NCBI RefSeq assembly: GCF_965137005.1 | Contig: NZ_CBCRXM010000007.1 | Span: 62,001-126,000, forward strand | Length of the DNA: 64,000 bases | Direction: 5' to 3' | From: Sphingomonas_O antarctica | Lineage (GTDB): Bacteria > Pseudomonadota > Alphaproteobacteria > Sphingomonadales > Sphingomonadaceae | Shown here: in pieces, positions 1 to 8,868 of the stretch | Layout of the letters: each line of letters starts with the position of its first letter | Numbering within the stretch: the first letter of the stretch is position 1 | Position numbers and translations under genes: made by a program | The notes under the pieces: model-generated | What the model saw: the letters and a program-made list of their open reading frames with translations, nothing else | Told to the model about the DNA's origin: nothing | The model's database searches: none

Positions 1-676
1 TGATCCCCCGCCGTCCCAGCGCGGCGGCGAGCGCCTCGGCGAACGCCGCGTGCGTCCAGCCGCCTTCGCGTCCGTCATCGGCCTCGACCAGCGCGGGTGC
101 AATGTCCGCTTCGGCCAACGCCACGATGAGTTCGGCCATATCCCCGGCATAAATCCACGATCCGCGCCCGCGCGGCGGCAACAGCGCAAGCCCGCGCCCG
201 GCCATGCGAAACAGGTCCAACGTCTCGGTATCGCCGGGCCCGAAAATCCCGGGCGGACGGACGATGCGGACGTCGAGCCCGCTTGCCGCCGCGACCTGTT
301 CGCCCGCCAGTTTCGATGCACCGTACATCGACAGCTGCGGCTGGCGCGCCGTCAGTGACGAGACGTGGACGAAGCGCGTCACACCCGCGGCTTTCGCCGC
401 CTCGATCACCGCGACAGTGCCCGCGCGATTACCCCGGTCGAAACCCGCTGCATCGGGCGCGCTGACTACACCCGCGACATGGATCACCGCATCGGCGCCG
501 TGACACATCCGCGCCAGCGCGGTGTAATCCTCCAGCGATCCCGGGATCCATTCGACGCCATCGCGAGGCGGCTGCGAACGCCGTGTCAGCGCCCTGATCC
601 GGTGACCATGTTCGAGCGTCGCCTCAAGCACATGGTTCCCTAAAAACCCGGTGCCGCCGGTCAGCGCGACGATCAC
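1..676 (-). CDS. NAD-dependent epimerase/dehydratase family protein (3' part outside the window)
   Basis: This is an extended short-chain dehydrogenase/epimerase, a Rossmann-fold enzyme that uses NAD(P) on a sugar nucleotide or similar substrate. The GTG start at 676 gives ALTGGTGFLGNHVL, the TGxxGFxG nucleotide-binding motif at the very N-terminus. About 100 residues on comes MYGASKLAGE, the YxxxK catalytic pair, followed by IVRPPGIFGPGD, a typical epimerase motif. About 225 codons are present and the reading frame runs off the left edge, so the C-terminal substrate-binding part is missing. The start overlaps the proB stop by 4 bases (GTGA), so it is the last visible gene of the obgE-fhs-proB string. 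The substrate cannot be inferred. Confidence 0.86.
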   Translation of the reverse strand, partial: MIVALTGGTGFLGNHVLEATLEHGHRIRALTRRSQPPRDGVEWIPGSLEDYTALARMCHGADAVIHVAGVVSAPDAAGFDRGNRAGTVAVIEAAKAAGVTRFVHVSSLTARQPQLSMYGASKLAGEQVAAASGLDVRIVRPPGIFGPGDTETLDLFRMAGRGLALLPPRGRGSWIYAGDMAELIVALAEADIAPALVEADDGREGGWTHAAFAEALAAALGRRGI

Positions 677-1770
677 AGCAACGCCATGTGACTGCGATGC
701 ACCAGTGCGGCGCGGGGGGCGTGGCCGAGCAGTGCCTCATGCTCGTCCGATCGCCGTCCGAGCAGGCGTCGCATGTCCCCCGCATCATATTCGGCGAGCC
801 CGCGCGCCACGGCCCCGTCCGGCCCGGCGATGCGGATCAAGTCGCCGCGCGCGAAGGCGCCGTCGATCCGCAGCGCGCCCGCCGCCAGCAGACTGCCGCC
901 CCTGGCCAAAGCCGCCGCCGCCCCGGCATCGATATGGATCGTCCCGGCTTCGACCGTCCCGCCCGCCAGCCAGGCTTTACGCGCCGACGCTGTGGTCTCC
1001 GGTGCAAACAAGGTGTGACGGCCATGCAACGGCCGTTCGGACCGCCCCGATGCAATTGCCAGAGGAATGCCCGCGCGCGCCGCGATTCGCGCCGCCGCCA
1101 GTTTGGACGCCATGCCGCCAGAGCCCATGCCCGAGCTCGAGCCGCTGCTCGCCATCGCTTCGGTCGCCGCATCGACCTGCTCGACGCGCGGCAGATGTAC
1201 GGCACCGACCTCGGACGGATCGCGGTCGTACAGCCCGTCGACATCGGACAGCAGGACAATGCCATTGGCTTCCGCCGCCTGCGCCACGCGCGCGGCCAGC
1301 CGGTCATTGTCGCCGAAGCGGATTTCCTCGGTCGCGACGGTATCGTTTTCGTTGACCACCGGCACCACGCCGAGGCTCAACAGCCGCGCCAGAGTCGCCG
1401 CCGCGTTGAGGTAGCGGCGCCGGTCCTCGAGGTCGCCGGGCGTGACGAGAATCTGTGCCGCCGTCAGTCCTTCGGCGCCGAGCACTTCGGCCCAGACGCG
1501 GCTCAATTCGATCTGCCCGACCGCCGCCGCCGCCTGCGCATCCTCGAGACTGGCACGCCCGCCTTTGGCGAGTTTCAGCCGCCGCGCGCCCAGTGCGATC
1601 GCCCCCGACGAGACGATAACGACACGCTGCCCGTCGCGCTGCCGCCCGGCGATTTCAGCCGCCAATTCGGCCAGCCAGTCGCGCCGCACGCACCCGTCCG
1701 CTTCGACCAACAGCGCCGAGCCGATCTTGACGACCAGCCGCGCGCAACCGGAAGGCGCGAAGAGGTTCAC
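673..1770 (-). CDS. proB: glutamate 5-kinase
   Basis: ProB phosphorylates L-glutamate with ATP, the first step of proline synthesis. The 365-residue product has the usual length for the two-domain form. The amino-acid kinase domain begins with RLVVKIGSALLV and has VIVSSGAIALG and VVNENDTVATEE; the GMGSGGMASKLAAARIA stretch is the conserved glutamate/ATP loop. The last ~100 residues are a PUA domain. The GTG start at 1770 is chosen because it lies directly before the conserved kinase N-terminus and overlaps the fhs stop by 4 bases; the reading frame extends further upstream only inside fhs. proA is not next to it here. Product inhibition by proline through the kinase domain is known for the family. 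Confidence 0.94.
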   Translation of the reverse strand: MNLFAPSGCARLVVKIGSALLVEADGCVRRDWLAELAAEIAGRQRDGQRVVIVSSGAIALGARRLKLAKGGRASLEDAQAAAAVGQIELSRVWAEVLGAEGLTAAQILVTPGDLEDRRRYLNAAATLARLLSLGVVPVVNENDTVATEEIRFGDNDRLAARVAQAAEANGIVLLSDVDGLYDRDPSEVGAVHLPRVEQVDAATEAMASSGSSSGMGSGGMASKLAAARIAARAGIPLAIASGRSERPLHGRHTLFAPETTASARKAWLAGGTVEAGTIHIDAGAAAALARGGSLLAAGALRIDGAFARGDLIRIAGPDGAVARGLAEYDAGDMRRLLGRRSDEHEALLGHAPRAALVHRSHMALL

Positions 1771-3437
1771 GACAGCCCCTGCACCAACCCATCGGCATCG
1801 AGCCGGATATGCTCGGCCGCGGGGACACGCGGCAAGCCGGGCATGGTCTGCACCTCGCCGCAAATCGCCACCACGAACCCCGCGCCCGCCGCCAGTCGCA
1901 CTTCGCGGACATCGACGACATGGCCGGTCGGCGCGCCGAGCACGGCCGGATCGGTCGAGAAGCTGTATGGCGTCTTGGCGATGCACACCGGCAGCGCGCC
2001 ATGCCCCGCCGCCTCCCACCGCGCGAGTTGGGCGTGGATATGCGGCTCGGCGACCGCGCGTTCGGCGCGATAGATGCGCGTCGCGACCGCCTCGATCTTG
2101 GCGAACAGGCTCAAATCGTCATCGTAGAGCGGCGCGAATTGCGACGGTGCCTCGGCAAGTTCGGCAATCGCGTGCGCCAGTTCTTCCGCCCCGGCACCAC
2201 CCTCGGCCCAGTGGCGGCAGGAGATCGCGCGGACGCCGTGCGCTTCCGCCGCCTCGGCAATCACGACGAATTCGGCGTCACTGTCCCCGGCGAAATGATT
2301 GACCGCGACGACCACCGGCACGCCGAACTGGCGGACGTTTTCGATGTGACGGACGAGGTTGACGACGCCCCTCTTCACCGCCGCGACATTTTCGCCAGCC
2401 AGATCGGCCTTGGCGACACCACCGTTCATCTTGAGCGCGCGGACGGTGGCGACGATCACGGCAGCGGCAGGCGTCAGGCCCGCCTGACGGCATTTGATGT
2501 CGAAGAATTTTTCCGCGCCCAGATCGGCACCGAAGCCGGCCTCGGTCACGACATAATCGGCGAGCTTCAGCCCCGCACGCGTCGCGATCACCGAATTGCA
2601 GCCATGCGCGATATTGGCGAACGGGCCGCCGTGAATCAGCGCCGGATTGCCCTCCAGCGTCTGAACCAGATTGGGTTTGATCGCGTCCTTGAGCAGCGCC
2701 GCCATCGCGCCATCGGCCTTGAGGTCGCGCGCCGTCACCGGTCTGCGGTCGCGCGTATAGCCGACCACGATCCGTGCCAGCCGCGCTTCCAGATCCTCGA
2801 CATCGCTGGCGAGGCAGAGGATCGCCATGACCTCCGACGCCACGGTGATATCGAACCCGCTCTCACGCGGAAAGCCGTTGGTGACGCCGCCCAGCGACTG
2901 CACGATCCCGCGCAACGCCCGGTCGTTCATGTCGAGCGCGCGCCGCCAGACGATGCGACGCACATCGAGGCCCAGCGCATTGCCCCAGTGGATGTGATTG
3001 TCGACCATCGCCGCGAGCAGATTGTGCGCCGCTGTGATCGCATGGAAATCGCCGGTGAAATGAAGGTTGATGTCCTCCATCGGGATGACCTGCGCGTGAC
3101 CCCCGCCGGTCGCGCCACCCTTGATGCCGAAGCACGGCCCCAGCGACGGTTCGCGCAGGCACAGCATCGTCCGCTTGCCGATGCGGTTGAGCGCGTCCGC
3201 CAGCCCGACCGACGTCGTCGTCTTGCCCTCCCCCGCCGGCGTCGGGTTGACCGCGGTGACCAGGATCAGCTTGCCATCGGGCGCGTCGGGGATGGCCGAC
3301 AAATCCAGCTTGGCCTTGCCGCGCCCATAGGGTTCGACCGCCTCGGGCGGAATGCCCGCGCGCGCCGCCACGTCCATGATCGGCAGCGGCGTGACGCTGC
3401 GCGCGATGTCCAGATCGGAGCTTAGACCGGTGACCAT
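1767..3437 (-). CDS. fhs: formate-tetrahydrofolate ligase
   Basis: Fhs joins formate to tetrahydrofolate at the cost of ATP, giving 10-formyl-THF for one-carbon metabolism. The 556 residues match the family's usual length. The nucleotide-binding motif NPTPAGEGKTTTSVGL is at residues ~64-79, and GATGGGHAQVIPMEDINLHF and HGGPFANIAHGCNS are further family signatures. It overlaps obgE by 16 bases upstream and proB by 4 bases downstream, so the four genes obgE-fhs-proB-epimerase are probably co-transcribed and translationally coupled. Placing fhs between obgE and proB is somewhat unusual; I would expect obgE and proB to be direct neighbours in many alphaproteobacteria. Confidence 0.96.
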   Translation of the reverse strand: MVTGLSSDLDIARSVTPLPIMDVAARAGIPPEAVEPYGRGKAKLDLSAIPDAPDGKLILVTAVNPTPAGEGKTTTSVGLADALNRIGKRTMLCLREPSLGPCFGIKGGATGGGHAQVIPMEDINLHFTGDFHAITAAHNLLAAMVDNHIHWGNALGLDVRRIVWRRALDMNDRALRGIVQSLGGVTNGFPRESGFDITVASEVMAILCLASDVEDLEARLARIVVGYTRDRRPVTARDLKADGAMAALLKDAIKPNLVQTLEGNPALIHGGPFANIAHGCNSVIATRAGLKLADYVVTEAGFGADLGAEKFFDIKCRQAGLTPAAAVIVATVRALKMNGGVAKADLAGENVAAVKRGVVNLVRHIENVRQFGVPVVVAVNHFAGDSDAEFVVIAEAAEAHGVRAISCRHWAEGGAGAEELAHAIAELAEAPSQFAPLYDDDLSLFAKIEAVATRIYRAERAVAEPHIHAQLARWEAAGHGALPVCIAKTPYSFSTDPAVLGAPTGHVVDVREVRLAAGAGFVVAICGEVQTMPGLPRVPAAEHIRLDADGLVQGLS

Positions 3438-4465
3438 TCGACCACGTCCTCGCCCTCATCGTCTACCGGGACGCCCGCACCTTTACCCGCCTGCGCGGTG
3501 AGGCGATCCAGCACCCAGTCGATGCCGGTGCCGCCCGCGCCCGAAATCGGCACGACGTCGGCACCGCTGGCCTCGGCCAGTTCGGCGGACAGCGCCTCGA
3601 TCAGTTCATCGTCGAGCATGTCGATCTTGTTGAGCGCGACGACCACCGGCTTGTCGACCAAGCCCGCGCCATAGGCCTCGAGCTCGTCGCGCACGATGCG
3701 ATAGCTTTCACCGACGTCCTCGTCGTTGGCGTCGACCAGATGCAGCAGCACGCGGCACCGCTCGATATGGCCGAGGAACCGGTCGCCGATCCCCGCGCCG
3801 TCGGCGGCACCTTCGATCAGGCCGGGGATGTCGGCGATGACGAATTCCTGGCCATGATGGCTGACCACGCCCAGCTGTGGGCGGGTGGTGGTGAAGGCGT
3901 AGGCGCCGACCTTGGCCTGTGCATTGGTCACCGCGTTGATGAAGGTCGATTTGCCCGCATTGGGCAGCCCGACCAGCCCGATATCGGCGAGCAGCTTCAG
4001 CCGCAGCCAGACCCATTTTTCTTCGCCGGGCCAGCCGGTGCCATGCTGGCGCGGGGCGCGGTTGGTCGAGGTCTTGTAGCTGGCATTGCCGCGCCCGCCA
4101 TCGCCGCCGCGCAGGAACACGCGCTCTTCGCCCTCCTTGGTGAAGTCGGCAAGGACATGCTCCTTGTCTTCGCTCAGCACCTGAGTCCCGACCGGCACGT
4201 CGATGATCAGGTCGTTGCCGCCCGCGCCGGTCATGTTCGACCCCGCCCCGCCCTTGCCGCGCGGCGCACGGAAATGCTGGGTGTAGCGAAAGTCGATCAG
4301 CGTATTGAGCCCGTGGACGGCGCGGAGAATAATGTCCCCGCCCTTGCCGCCATTGCCGCCGTCCGGGCCGCCATATTCGACGAACTTTTCGCGCCGAAAG
4401 GCGACGGCGCCGGGGCCGCCAGCGCCGGAGGAGACGTAGATTTTGGCTTGGTCGAGAAAGTGCAT
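3422..4465 (-). CDS. obgE: Obg/CgtA family GTPase
   Basis: Essential ribosome-associated GTPase that links 50S assembly to growth and stress state. The 347-residue protein shows the glycine-rich Obg fold (residues ~1-158, many GGxGG turns). The G domain has the P-loop GLPNAGKS at ~166-173, DIPGLIEGA (G3) and NKIDML (G4). The C-terminus is short and acidic (DDEGEDVVEW), as usual for alphaproteobacteria. It heads a cluster with fhs, proB and an epimerase gene. The upstream 170 bases hold three short hairpins (see 4482-4560), which may separate it from the sdh transcription unit. Confidence 0.97.
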   Translation of the reverse strand: MHFLDQAKIYVSSGAGGPGAVAFRREKFVEYGGPDGGNGGKGGDIILRAVHGLNTLIDFRYTQHFRAPRGKGGAGSNMTGAGGNDLIIDVPVGTQVLSEDKEHVLADFTKEGEERVFLRGGDGGRGNASYKTSTNRAPRQHGTGWPGEEKWVWLRLKLLADIGLVGLPNAGKSTFINAVTNAQAKVGAYAFTTTRPQLGVVSHHGQEFVIADIPGLIEGAADGAGIGDRFLGHIERCRVLLHLVDANDEDVGESYRIVRDELEAYGAGLVDKPVVVALNKIDMLDDELIEALSAELAEASGADVVPISGAGGTGIDWVLDRLTAQAGKGAGVPVDDEGEDVVEWSPV

Positions 4466-4481
4466 GGCGAAAGCCCCTAGC

Positions 4482-4560
4482 GACTTAGCGCAGCTAAGTC
4501 ACAGAGGGCTTCGCGCGTCCGGCCTCGCACTGCGAGGTGCGACGACGCGGCTTTGCCGCG
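4482..4560. repeat. three consecutive short hairpins between the sdh cluster and obgE
   Basis: Within 79 bases there are three perfect stems, each with a three-base loop: gacttagc/gctaagtc (4482-4500), cctcgc/gcgagg (4523-4537) and cgcggc/gccgcg (4546-4560). No T-run follows on either strand, so an intrinsic terminator is unlikely. A dispersed REP-like element, or an mRNA processing or stabilising structure, fits better. Confidence 0.6.
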
Positions 4561-4636
4561 GCGGACCCATCTCGAACAGGTATACCGGAGAAAACACTGT
4601 CTGGTCTAACGCGCGGTGACCAAACCCACGTTGAGA

Positions 4637-4843
4637 TCAAGCTCTATCGAAGAACTTTGCGTTCTTGCTTGCAACGAGATTGAGCAACTCGGTGTAGGGA
4701 ATTTCGACCTTCTTCCCTTGAAGGGGGCGTGATCGGTGCACAATGATGCCGTCATCGGCAAAGCTGATAGATGCCGAACGGCCTGCTGCATCTTGGACGG
4801 TCACGAAAACGTTTTGAACAACGGCGTCGGTGAACTCCCTCAT
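4637..4843 (-). CDS. small hypothetical protein coupled to sdhA
   Basis: A 68-residue product, MREFTDAVVQNVF... ending NAKFFDRA, that I do not recognise. Its ATG begins one base after the sdhA stop (TAG-A-ATG), so translational coupling is likely. It contains a plausible beta-rich stretch (VFVTVQDAAGRSASISFADDG) and no membrane segment or signal peptide. Base use is less GC-rich than in sdhA. It occupies the place where sdhB often follows sdhA, but it has no cysteines and therefore cannot be an iron-sulfur subunit remnant. It may be a real small gene or a chance frame; the tight start-stop spacing is the main support. Confidence 0.5.
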   Translation of the reverse strand: MREFTDAVVQNVFVTVQDAAGRSASISFADDGIIVHRSRPLQGKKVEIPYTELLNLVASKNAKFFDRA

Positions 4844-4844
4844 T

Positions 4845-6650
4845 CTAGTAAACCCGCGCCTTCGGCTTGATATAGGTCGCGTCGTCGGTGAGCGTGTATT
4901 CGTGCACCGCGCGGTAATCGAGGGTCACTTTGCCGCCCGTGCCGCCCCAGCCTTCGAACCAGCTGATGGTGTGCTTCATCCAGTTCTTGTCGTCGCGGTT
5001 GGGGAAGTCTTCGTGCGCATGGGCGCCGCGGCTTTCCTTGCGGTTCGCCGCGCCTTCGATGGTGCAGATCGCCTGGCTCATCAGATTGTCGAGCTCGAGC
5101 GTCTCGACCAGATCGGTGTTCCAGATCAGGCTGCGGTCGACCACGCGGATGTCTTCCAGCCGCTTGTTTACCTTCTGCATGTGCTCGACGCCTTCGGCGA
5201 GCAGCGCGGTGTCGCGGAACACGGCGCAATGCGCCTGCATCGTGTGCTGCATGTCGAGGCGCACTTCCGCCGTCGTCGAGCCGCCATCGGCGTTGCGGAA
5301 TTTCTCGACGCGCGCCAGCGGCAGGTCGAGTGCGTCGGCGGGCAGCGGCTTGTGCGGCGCGTTGGGCTTGAGATTGTCCTTCAGGTGCAGCCCCGTCGCG
5401 CGGCCGAAAACCACCAGATCGATCAGGCTGTTCGAGCCGAGGCGGTTGGCGCCGTGCACAGACACGCACGCCGCCTCACCCACCGCGTACAGCCCCGGCA
5501 CCACCGCATCGTCGTCGCCGTCGCGCTTGGTGACGACCTGGCCGTGATAGTTACAGGGAATGCCGCCCATATTGTAATGCACCGTCGGGGTGACCGGCAG
5601 CGGCTGGCGCGTCAGGTCGACGCCCGCGAAGATCTTGCCGCTCTCGGTAATCCCGGGCAACCGTTCGGCGAGCACTTTCGGGTCGATATGATCGAGGTGC
5701 AGGTAGATATGGTCTTTCTTGGGGCCGACGCCGCGCCCTTCGCGCATTTCCAGGGCCATCGAGCGCGACACGACATCGCGCGACGCCAGGTCTTTCGCCG
5801 AAGGAGCATAGCGTTCCATGAACCGCTCGCCTTCGGAATTGGTCAGGTAACCACCCTCGCCGCGCGCGCCTTCGGTGATCAGCACGCCCGCGCCGTAAAT
5901 CCCGGTCGGGTGGAACTGGACGAATTCCATATCCTGCAGCGGCAGGCCCGCGCGCAACACCATCCCGCCGCCATCGCCGGTGCAGGTGTGCGCCGAGGTC
6001 GCGGAATAATAAGCGCGGCCATAGCCGCCGGTTGCCAGCACCACGGCGTGCGAACGGAAACGATGGATCGTGCCATCGTCCATGCACAACGCAATGACGC
6101 CGCGGCATTCGCCATTTTCCATGATCAGATCGAGCGCGAAATATTCGATAAAAAAGTCCGCGTCGTATTTGAGGCTCTGCTGGTACAGCGCGTGCAGCAT
6201 CGCATGGCCGGTGCGGTCGGCGGCGGCGCAGGTCCGCTGGACCGGCGGGCCTTCGCCCATATTCTGCATGTGGCCGCCGAACGGACGTTGGTAGATCGTG
6301 CCATTGTCGTTGCGCGAAAACGGCACACCGGCATGTTCCAGCTCGATGACCGCGGCGGGGGCTTCGCGCACCATGTACTCGATCGCATCCTGGTCGCCCA
6401 GCCAGTCCGACCCCTTGACGGTGTCGTACATGTGCCAGGTCCAGTGATCCGGGCTGTTGTTGCCCAGCGACGCGGCGATGCCGCCCTGCGCGGCGACGGT
6501 ATGGCTGCGCGTCGGGAACACCTTGGTGATGCACGCGGTCTTCAGGCCCGCCTCGGCGCTGCCCATCGTCGCGCGCAGCCCGGAACCGCCCGCGCCGACC
6601 ACCACGGTGTCATAGGTGTGGTCAATGATCTTGTAGCTGTCAAAATTCAT
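4845..6650 (-). CDS. sdhA: succinate dehydrogenase flavoprotein subunit
   Basis: Catalytic subunit of respiratory complex II; it oxidises succinate to fumarate on covalently bound FAD. The 601 residues are full length. The FAD Rossmann motif VVVGAGGSGLRAT is at ~16-28 and the flavinylated histidine is in RSHTVAAQGG (His50). HPTGIYGAGVLITEGARGEGG belongs to the substrate/capping region. It overlaps sdhD upstream (ATGA) in the order sdhC-sdhD-sdhA. The next gene downstream is not sdhB but a 68-codon ORF, so the iron-sulfur subunit must be encoded elsewhere. Confidence 0.98.
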   Translation of the reverse strand: MNFDSYKIIDHTYDTVVVGAGGSGLRATMGSAEAGLKTACITKVFPTRSHTVAAQGGIAASLGNNSPDHWTWHMYDTVKGSDWLGDQDAIEYMVREAPAAVIELEHAGVPFSRNDNGTIYQRPFGGHMQNMGEGPPVQRTCAAADRTGHAMLHALYQQSLKYDADFFIEYFALDLIMENGECRGVIALCMDDGTIHRFRSHAVVLATGGYGRAYYSATSAHTCTGDGGGMVLRAGLPLQDMEFVQFHPTGIYGAGVLITEGARGEGGYLTNSEGERFMERYAPSAKDLASRDVVSRSMALEMREGRGVGPKKDHIYLHLDHIDPKVLAERLPGITESGKIFAGVDLTRQPLPVTPTVHYNMGGIPCNYHGQVVTKRDGDDDAVVPGLYAVGEAACVSVHGANRLGSNSLIDLVVFGRATGLHLKDNLKPNAPHKPLPADALDLPLARVEKFRNADGGSTTAEVRLDMQHTMQAHCAVFRDTALLAEGVEHMQKVNKRLEDIRVVDRSLIWNTDLVETLELDNLMSQAICTIEGAANRKESRGAHAHEDFPNRDDKNWMKHTISWFEGWGGTGGKVTLDYRAVHEYTLTDDATYIKPKARVY

Positions 6651-7027
6651 GAAACCGTCCCGCCGAGCGCGATCTTGAGGATGGAAAACAGCGCGATGCC
6701 GCCCATGACGAAGGTCCAGATGTGCACCAGCGCCATCACGATGATGCGGCTTTCGTCATGCTGGTAATCCTCGACCACCACCTGCAACCCCATGCGGAAA
6801 TGCCAGAAGGTGTTGAGCACGATCAGCGCCATCGGCACCGCCGCCCACGGGCTGGCGAGCCAGTCGTGCACGACCGTGTAGTCCAGGCTCGGCAGGCGCA
6901 GCAGCGACCCGATCAGCCACAGGATCAGGAACAGATTGCCGAACGCGGTGACCCGCTGCAGCCACCAATGGCCCGCACCGTGCTTCGCCGATCCCAGCCC
7001 GCGAACGCGCCCCAGCTCGGTCCGCAT
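6647..7027 (-). CDS. sdhD: succinate dehydrogenase membrane anchor subunit
   Basis: SdhD anchors complex II and, with SdhC, forms the quinone and haem b site. The 126-residue product has three hydrophobic segments: FGNLFLILWLIGSLL, the segment around VPMALIVLNTFWHFRMG, and IIVMALVHIWTFVMGGIAL. The motif HFRMGLQVVVEDYQHDE carries the haem-ligand histidine region of the family. The ATG at 7027 is preferred because it overlaps the sdhC stop (ATGA); an upstream in-frame start at 7057 would lie inside sdhC. It overlaps the sdhA start by 4 bases. Confidence 0.94.
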   Translation of the reverse strand: MRTELGRVRGLGSAKHGAGHWWLQRVTAFGNLFLILWLIGSLLRLPSLDYTVVHDWLASPWAAVPMALIVLNTFWHFRMGLQVVVEDYQHDESRIIVMALVHIWTFVMGGIALFSILKIALGGTVS

Positions 7028-7422
7028 CAGAACGTCCTCGTCAAGATGAACAGCCACATCGCGGCGGTGAGGAAGAACGGCGCGATCAGCACGATCAGCG
7101 CGCCCAGCTTGTTGGTCTTGAGCTCATACCCCGCGCCCATATCCATGACGAAATGGCGCAGGCCGTTCGACATGTGGAGGAAGAATGCGAAGCTCAGCCC
7201 GATCGGGATGATCAGCATCGGCGGCCACTTCATCCACGCCAGGAACCCGGCATAGGCTTCCGGTCCGCCCGCGAGTGATGCCAGCCACCAGGTAAAGATC
7301 GCGGTGCCGATGGTCGCCAGCCCGACGCCCATGGCGCGGTGCGCGATCGAGGCCGCCATGTGGGGGCCCCATTTCCAGATCGTGAGATGCGGCGACAAGG
7401 GCCGCTGAACTTTAGTCCCCAT
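7027..7422 (-). CDS. sdhC: succinate dehydrogenase cytochrome b556 subunit
   Basis: SdhC is the second membrane subunit of complex II. The 131-residue product begins MGTKVQRPLSPHLTIWKW; RPLSPHL and the later SIAHRAMGVGL are the family signature and contain the quinone-site Ser/Arg and the loop before the first helix. The haem-ligand histidine is expected in SFAFFLHMSNGLRHFVMD. The ATG at 7422 has a GGGGCA ribosome site just upstream and is preferred over the longer frame reaching 7515. It is the first gene of the sdhCDA cluster; the 104 bases up to the divergent chemoreceptor gene must hold both promoters. Confidence 0.95.
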   Translation of the reverse strand: MGTKVQRPLSPHLTIWKWGPHMAASIAHRAMGVGLATIGTAIFTWWLASLAGGPEAYAGFLAWMKWPPMLIIPIGLSFAFFLHMSNGLRHFVMDMGAGYELKTNKLGALIVLIAPFFLTAAMWLFILTRTF

Positions 7423-7526
7423 ATCATTGCCCCTTAATCCTCGCGTCCATGGATGCAACCGCGGCAACCCCCCCTTAACCACCTTGGGTCTAATCACCGC
7501 GCGACAAGCGACCACAGGATTTGCCC

Positions 7527-8864
7527 ATGCCCGCCGACAGCACGCGCGTTCGCCTCCCTCTCGCGGAGCGGCTGAACTATTTCGCCGATCGCGAAACGCT
7601 GCGCAAAGACGGTCCGTTGGTCCTGGCGGCGATCGAGGGGCACGAGCGCGCGCTGACCGATGTCTTCTGGCAGCATTACAACAGCTTCATGCCTGAAACG
7701 CAGCGCATCGGCGGCGATGCGATGGTGCGGTTGCACGCGTCCGGCCTAGATTACGGCCGCGCCAAATTCGGCGATCCGACCGACCAGCGCTGGGCCGATA
7801 TCGCGTGCGATTTCGCATGGCTTACCTTTAACAGCGGGCATGATGCGACGCTGGTGCTGTCGGCCTATGCCGCGTCGCACCGCCGCACGCGCGAAGTGGT
7901 CAAGGATTATTACGTCAACGATCCCGTCAAATGCACTGCCGCGACCGACGCCATATTCACACTGGCGCTGATCGAGGCGGATTTGCTGACTTCGGCGATC
8001 GGCGAGCTGAAGTCGCGCGAAGTGCGCACCAGCCGCGCCGATCAGGTCGATGTATTCCAGCTCAACATTGCGGCCAATGTCGGCGAAGCGTCGAAGCTCG
8101 GCGGCCATTTGCGCGCGCAGGCCAGTGGTGCCGCCGCCGCCACCCGCAACATGTTGGGCAAGGCGAGCGAAGTCGCCGCCGCCGCCGAACAATCCGCCGC
8201 CGCGATGCGCGACGCGGCGCACACCGCCGCAGGGCTGATCCGCGCGATCGAGGAAGCCCGCGGTGAAGTCGAAATCGCCTCCGACGTCGCATCACGCGCG
8301 GCGCAACAAGCAGCCGAAGCCGTCGCCGTCTCGGGAACACTCAGCGAGACCGCGCAGTCGATCGAATCGATTCTCGGCCTGATCCGCGACGTCGCCGGCC
8401 AGACCAATTTGCTGGCGCTCAACGCCACCATCGAAGCCGCGCGTGCGGGCGATGCCGGACGCGGCTTCGCCGTCGTCGCGCAGGAAGTGAAAAGCCTCGC
8501 CAATCAGACCGCGCGCGCCACCGACGATATCGCCAGCAAGATCGCCGCGATCCAGGCGGCAACCCGCTCGACCGTCCAGACCACCGGCTCGATCCGCGAC
8601 ATCGTCGGCGAAGTCCATGCCTCGGCGCAGCGTATCCGCCGCGCCATGGACGACCAGGCGCAAACCGTAACGACGATCACCGCGGCGGTCGACGAAACCG
8701 CGCTCGCCGCCGACACCATGTCGTCGACCATCGCCGCGATCCGCGTCGATACCGAAAATGTCGCCAGCGAAATCGACGCGCTCGAAGGCGGCTTCGAAAG
8801 CGTCAATGCCAAGCTCAGCGCGCTGGAAACCGCGGCGGGCGATTATGCCCGCATGGCCGCCTGA
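7527..8864 (+). CDS. soluble globin-coupled methyl-accepting chemotaxis protein
   Basis: A 445-residue cytoplasmic chemoreceptor with no membrane segment. Residues ~20-150 resemble the protoglobin sensor domain of HemAT-like transducers (VLAAIEGHERALTDVFWQHY). Residues ~170-440 are an alanine-rich coiled coil around the conserved signalling tip DVAGQTNLLALNATIEAARA and GRGFAVVAQEVKSLA, which contacts CheA and CheW. The expected proximal haem histidine is not obvious (see findings). The ATG at 7527 follows weak alternatives (TTG at 7521). It is divergent from sdhC. No chemotaxis operon is nearby, so it is an orphan receptor; oxygen or redox sensing is a family-based inference only. Confidence 0.87.
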   Translation: MPADSTRVRLPLAERLNYFADRETLRKDGPLVLAAIEGHERALTDVFWQHYNSFMPETQRIGGDAMVRLHASGLDYGRAKFGDPTDQRWADIACDFAWLTFNSGHDATLVLSAYAASHRRTREVVKDYYVNDPVKCTAATDAIFTLALIEADLLTSAIGELKSREVRTSRADQVDVFQLNIAANVGEASKLGGHLRAQASGAAAATRNMLGKASEVAAAAEQSAAAMRDAAHTAAGLIRAIEEARGEVEIASDVASRAAQQAAEAVAVSGTLSETAQSIESILGLIRDVAGQTNLLALNATIEAARAGDAGRGFAVVAQEVKSLANQTARATDDIASKIAAIQAATRSTVQTTGSIRDIVGEVHASAQRIRRAMDDQAQTVTTITAAVDETALAADTMSSTIAAIRVDTENVASEIDALEGGFESVNAKLSALETAAGDYARMAA

Positions 8865-8868
8865 TCGC

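Noticed and set aside
673..2019. Longer start for proB up to 2019
   Set aside because: The extra residues lie inside fhs in another frame and have no family similarity; the GTG at 1770 begins the conserved kinase domain.
1809..3425. 538-codon plus-strand frame opposite fhs
   Set aside because: Arg/His-rich shadow frame of fhs with no family pattern.
4830..6767. 645-codon plus-strand frame opposite sdhA
   Set aside because: A shadow of sdhA in GC-rich sequence; no domain, and sdhA is unmistakable.
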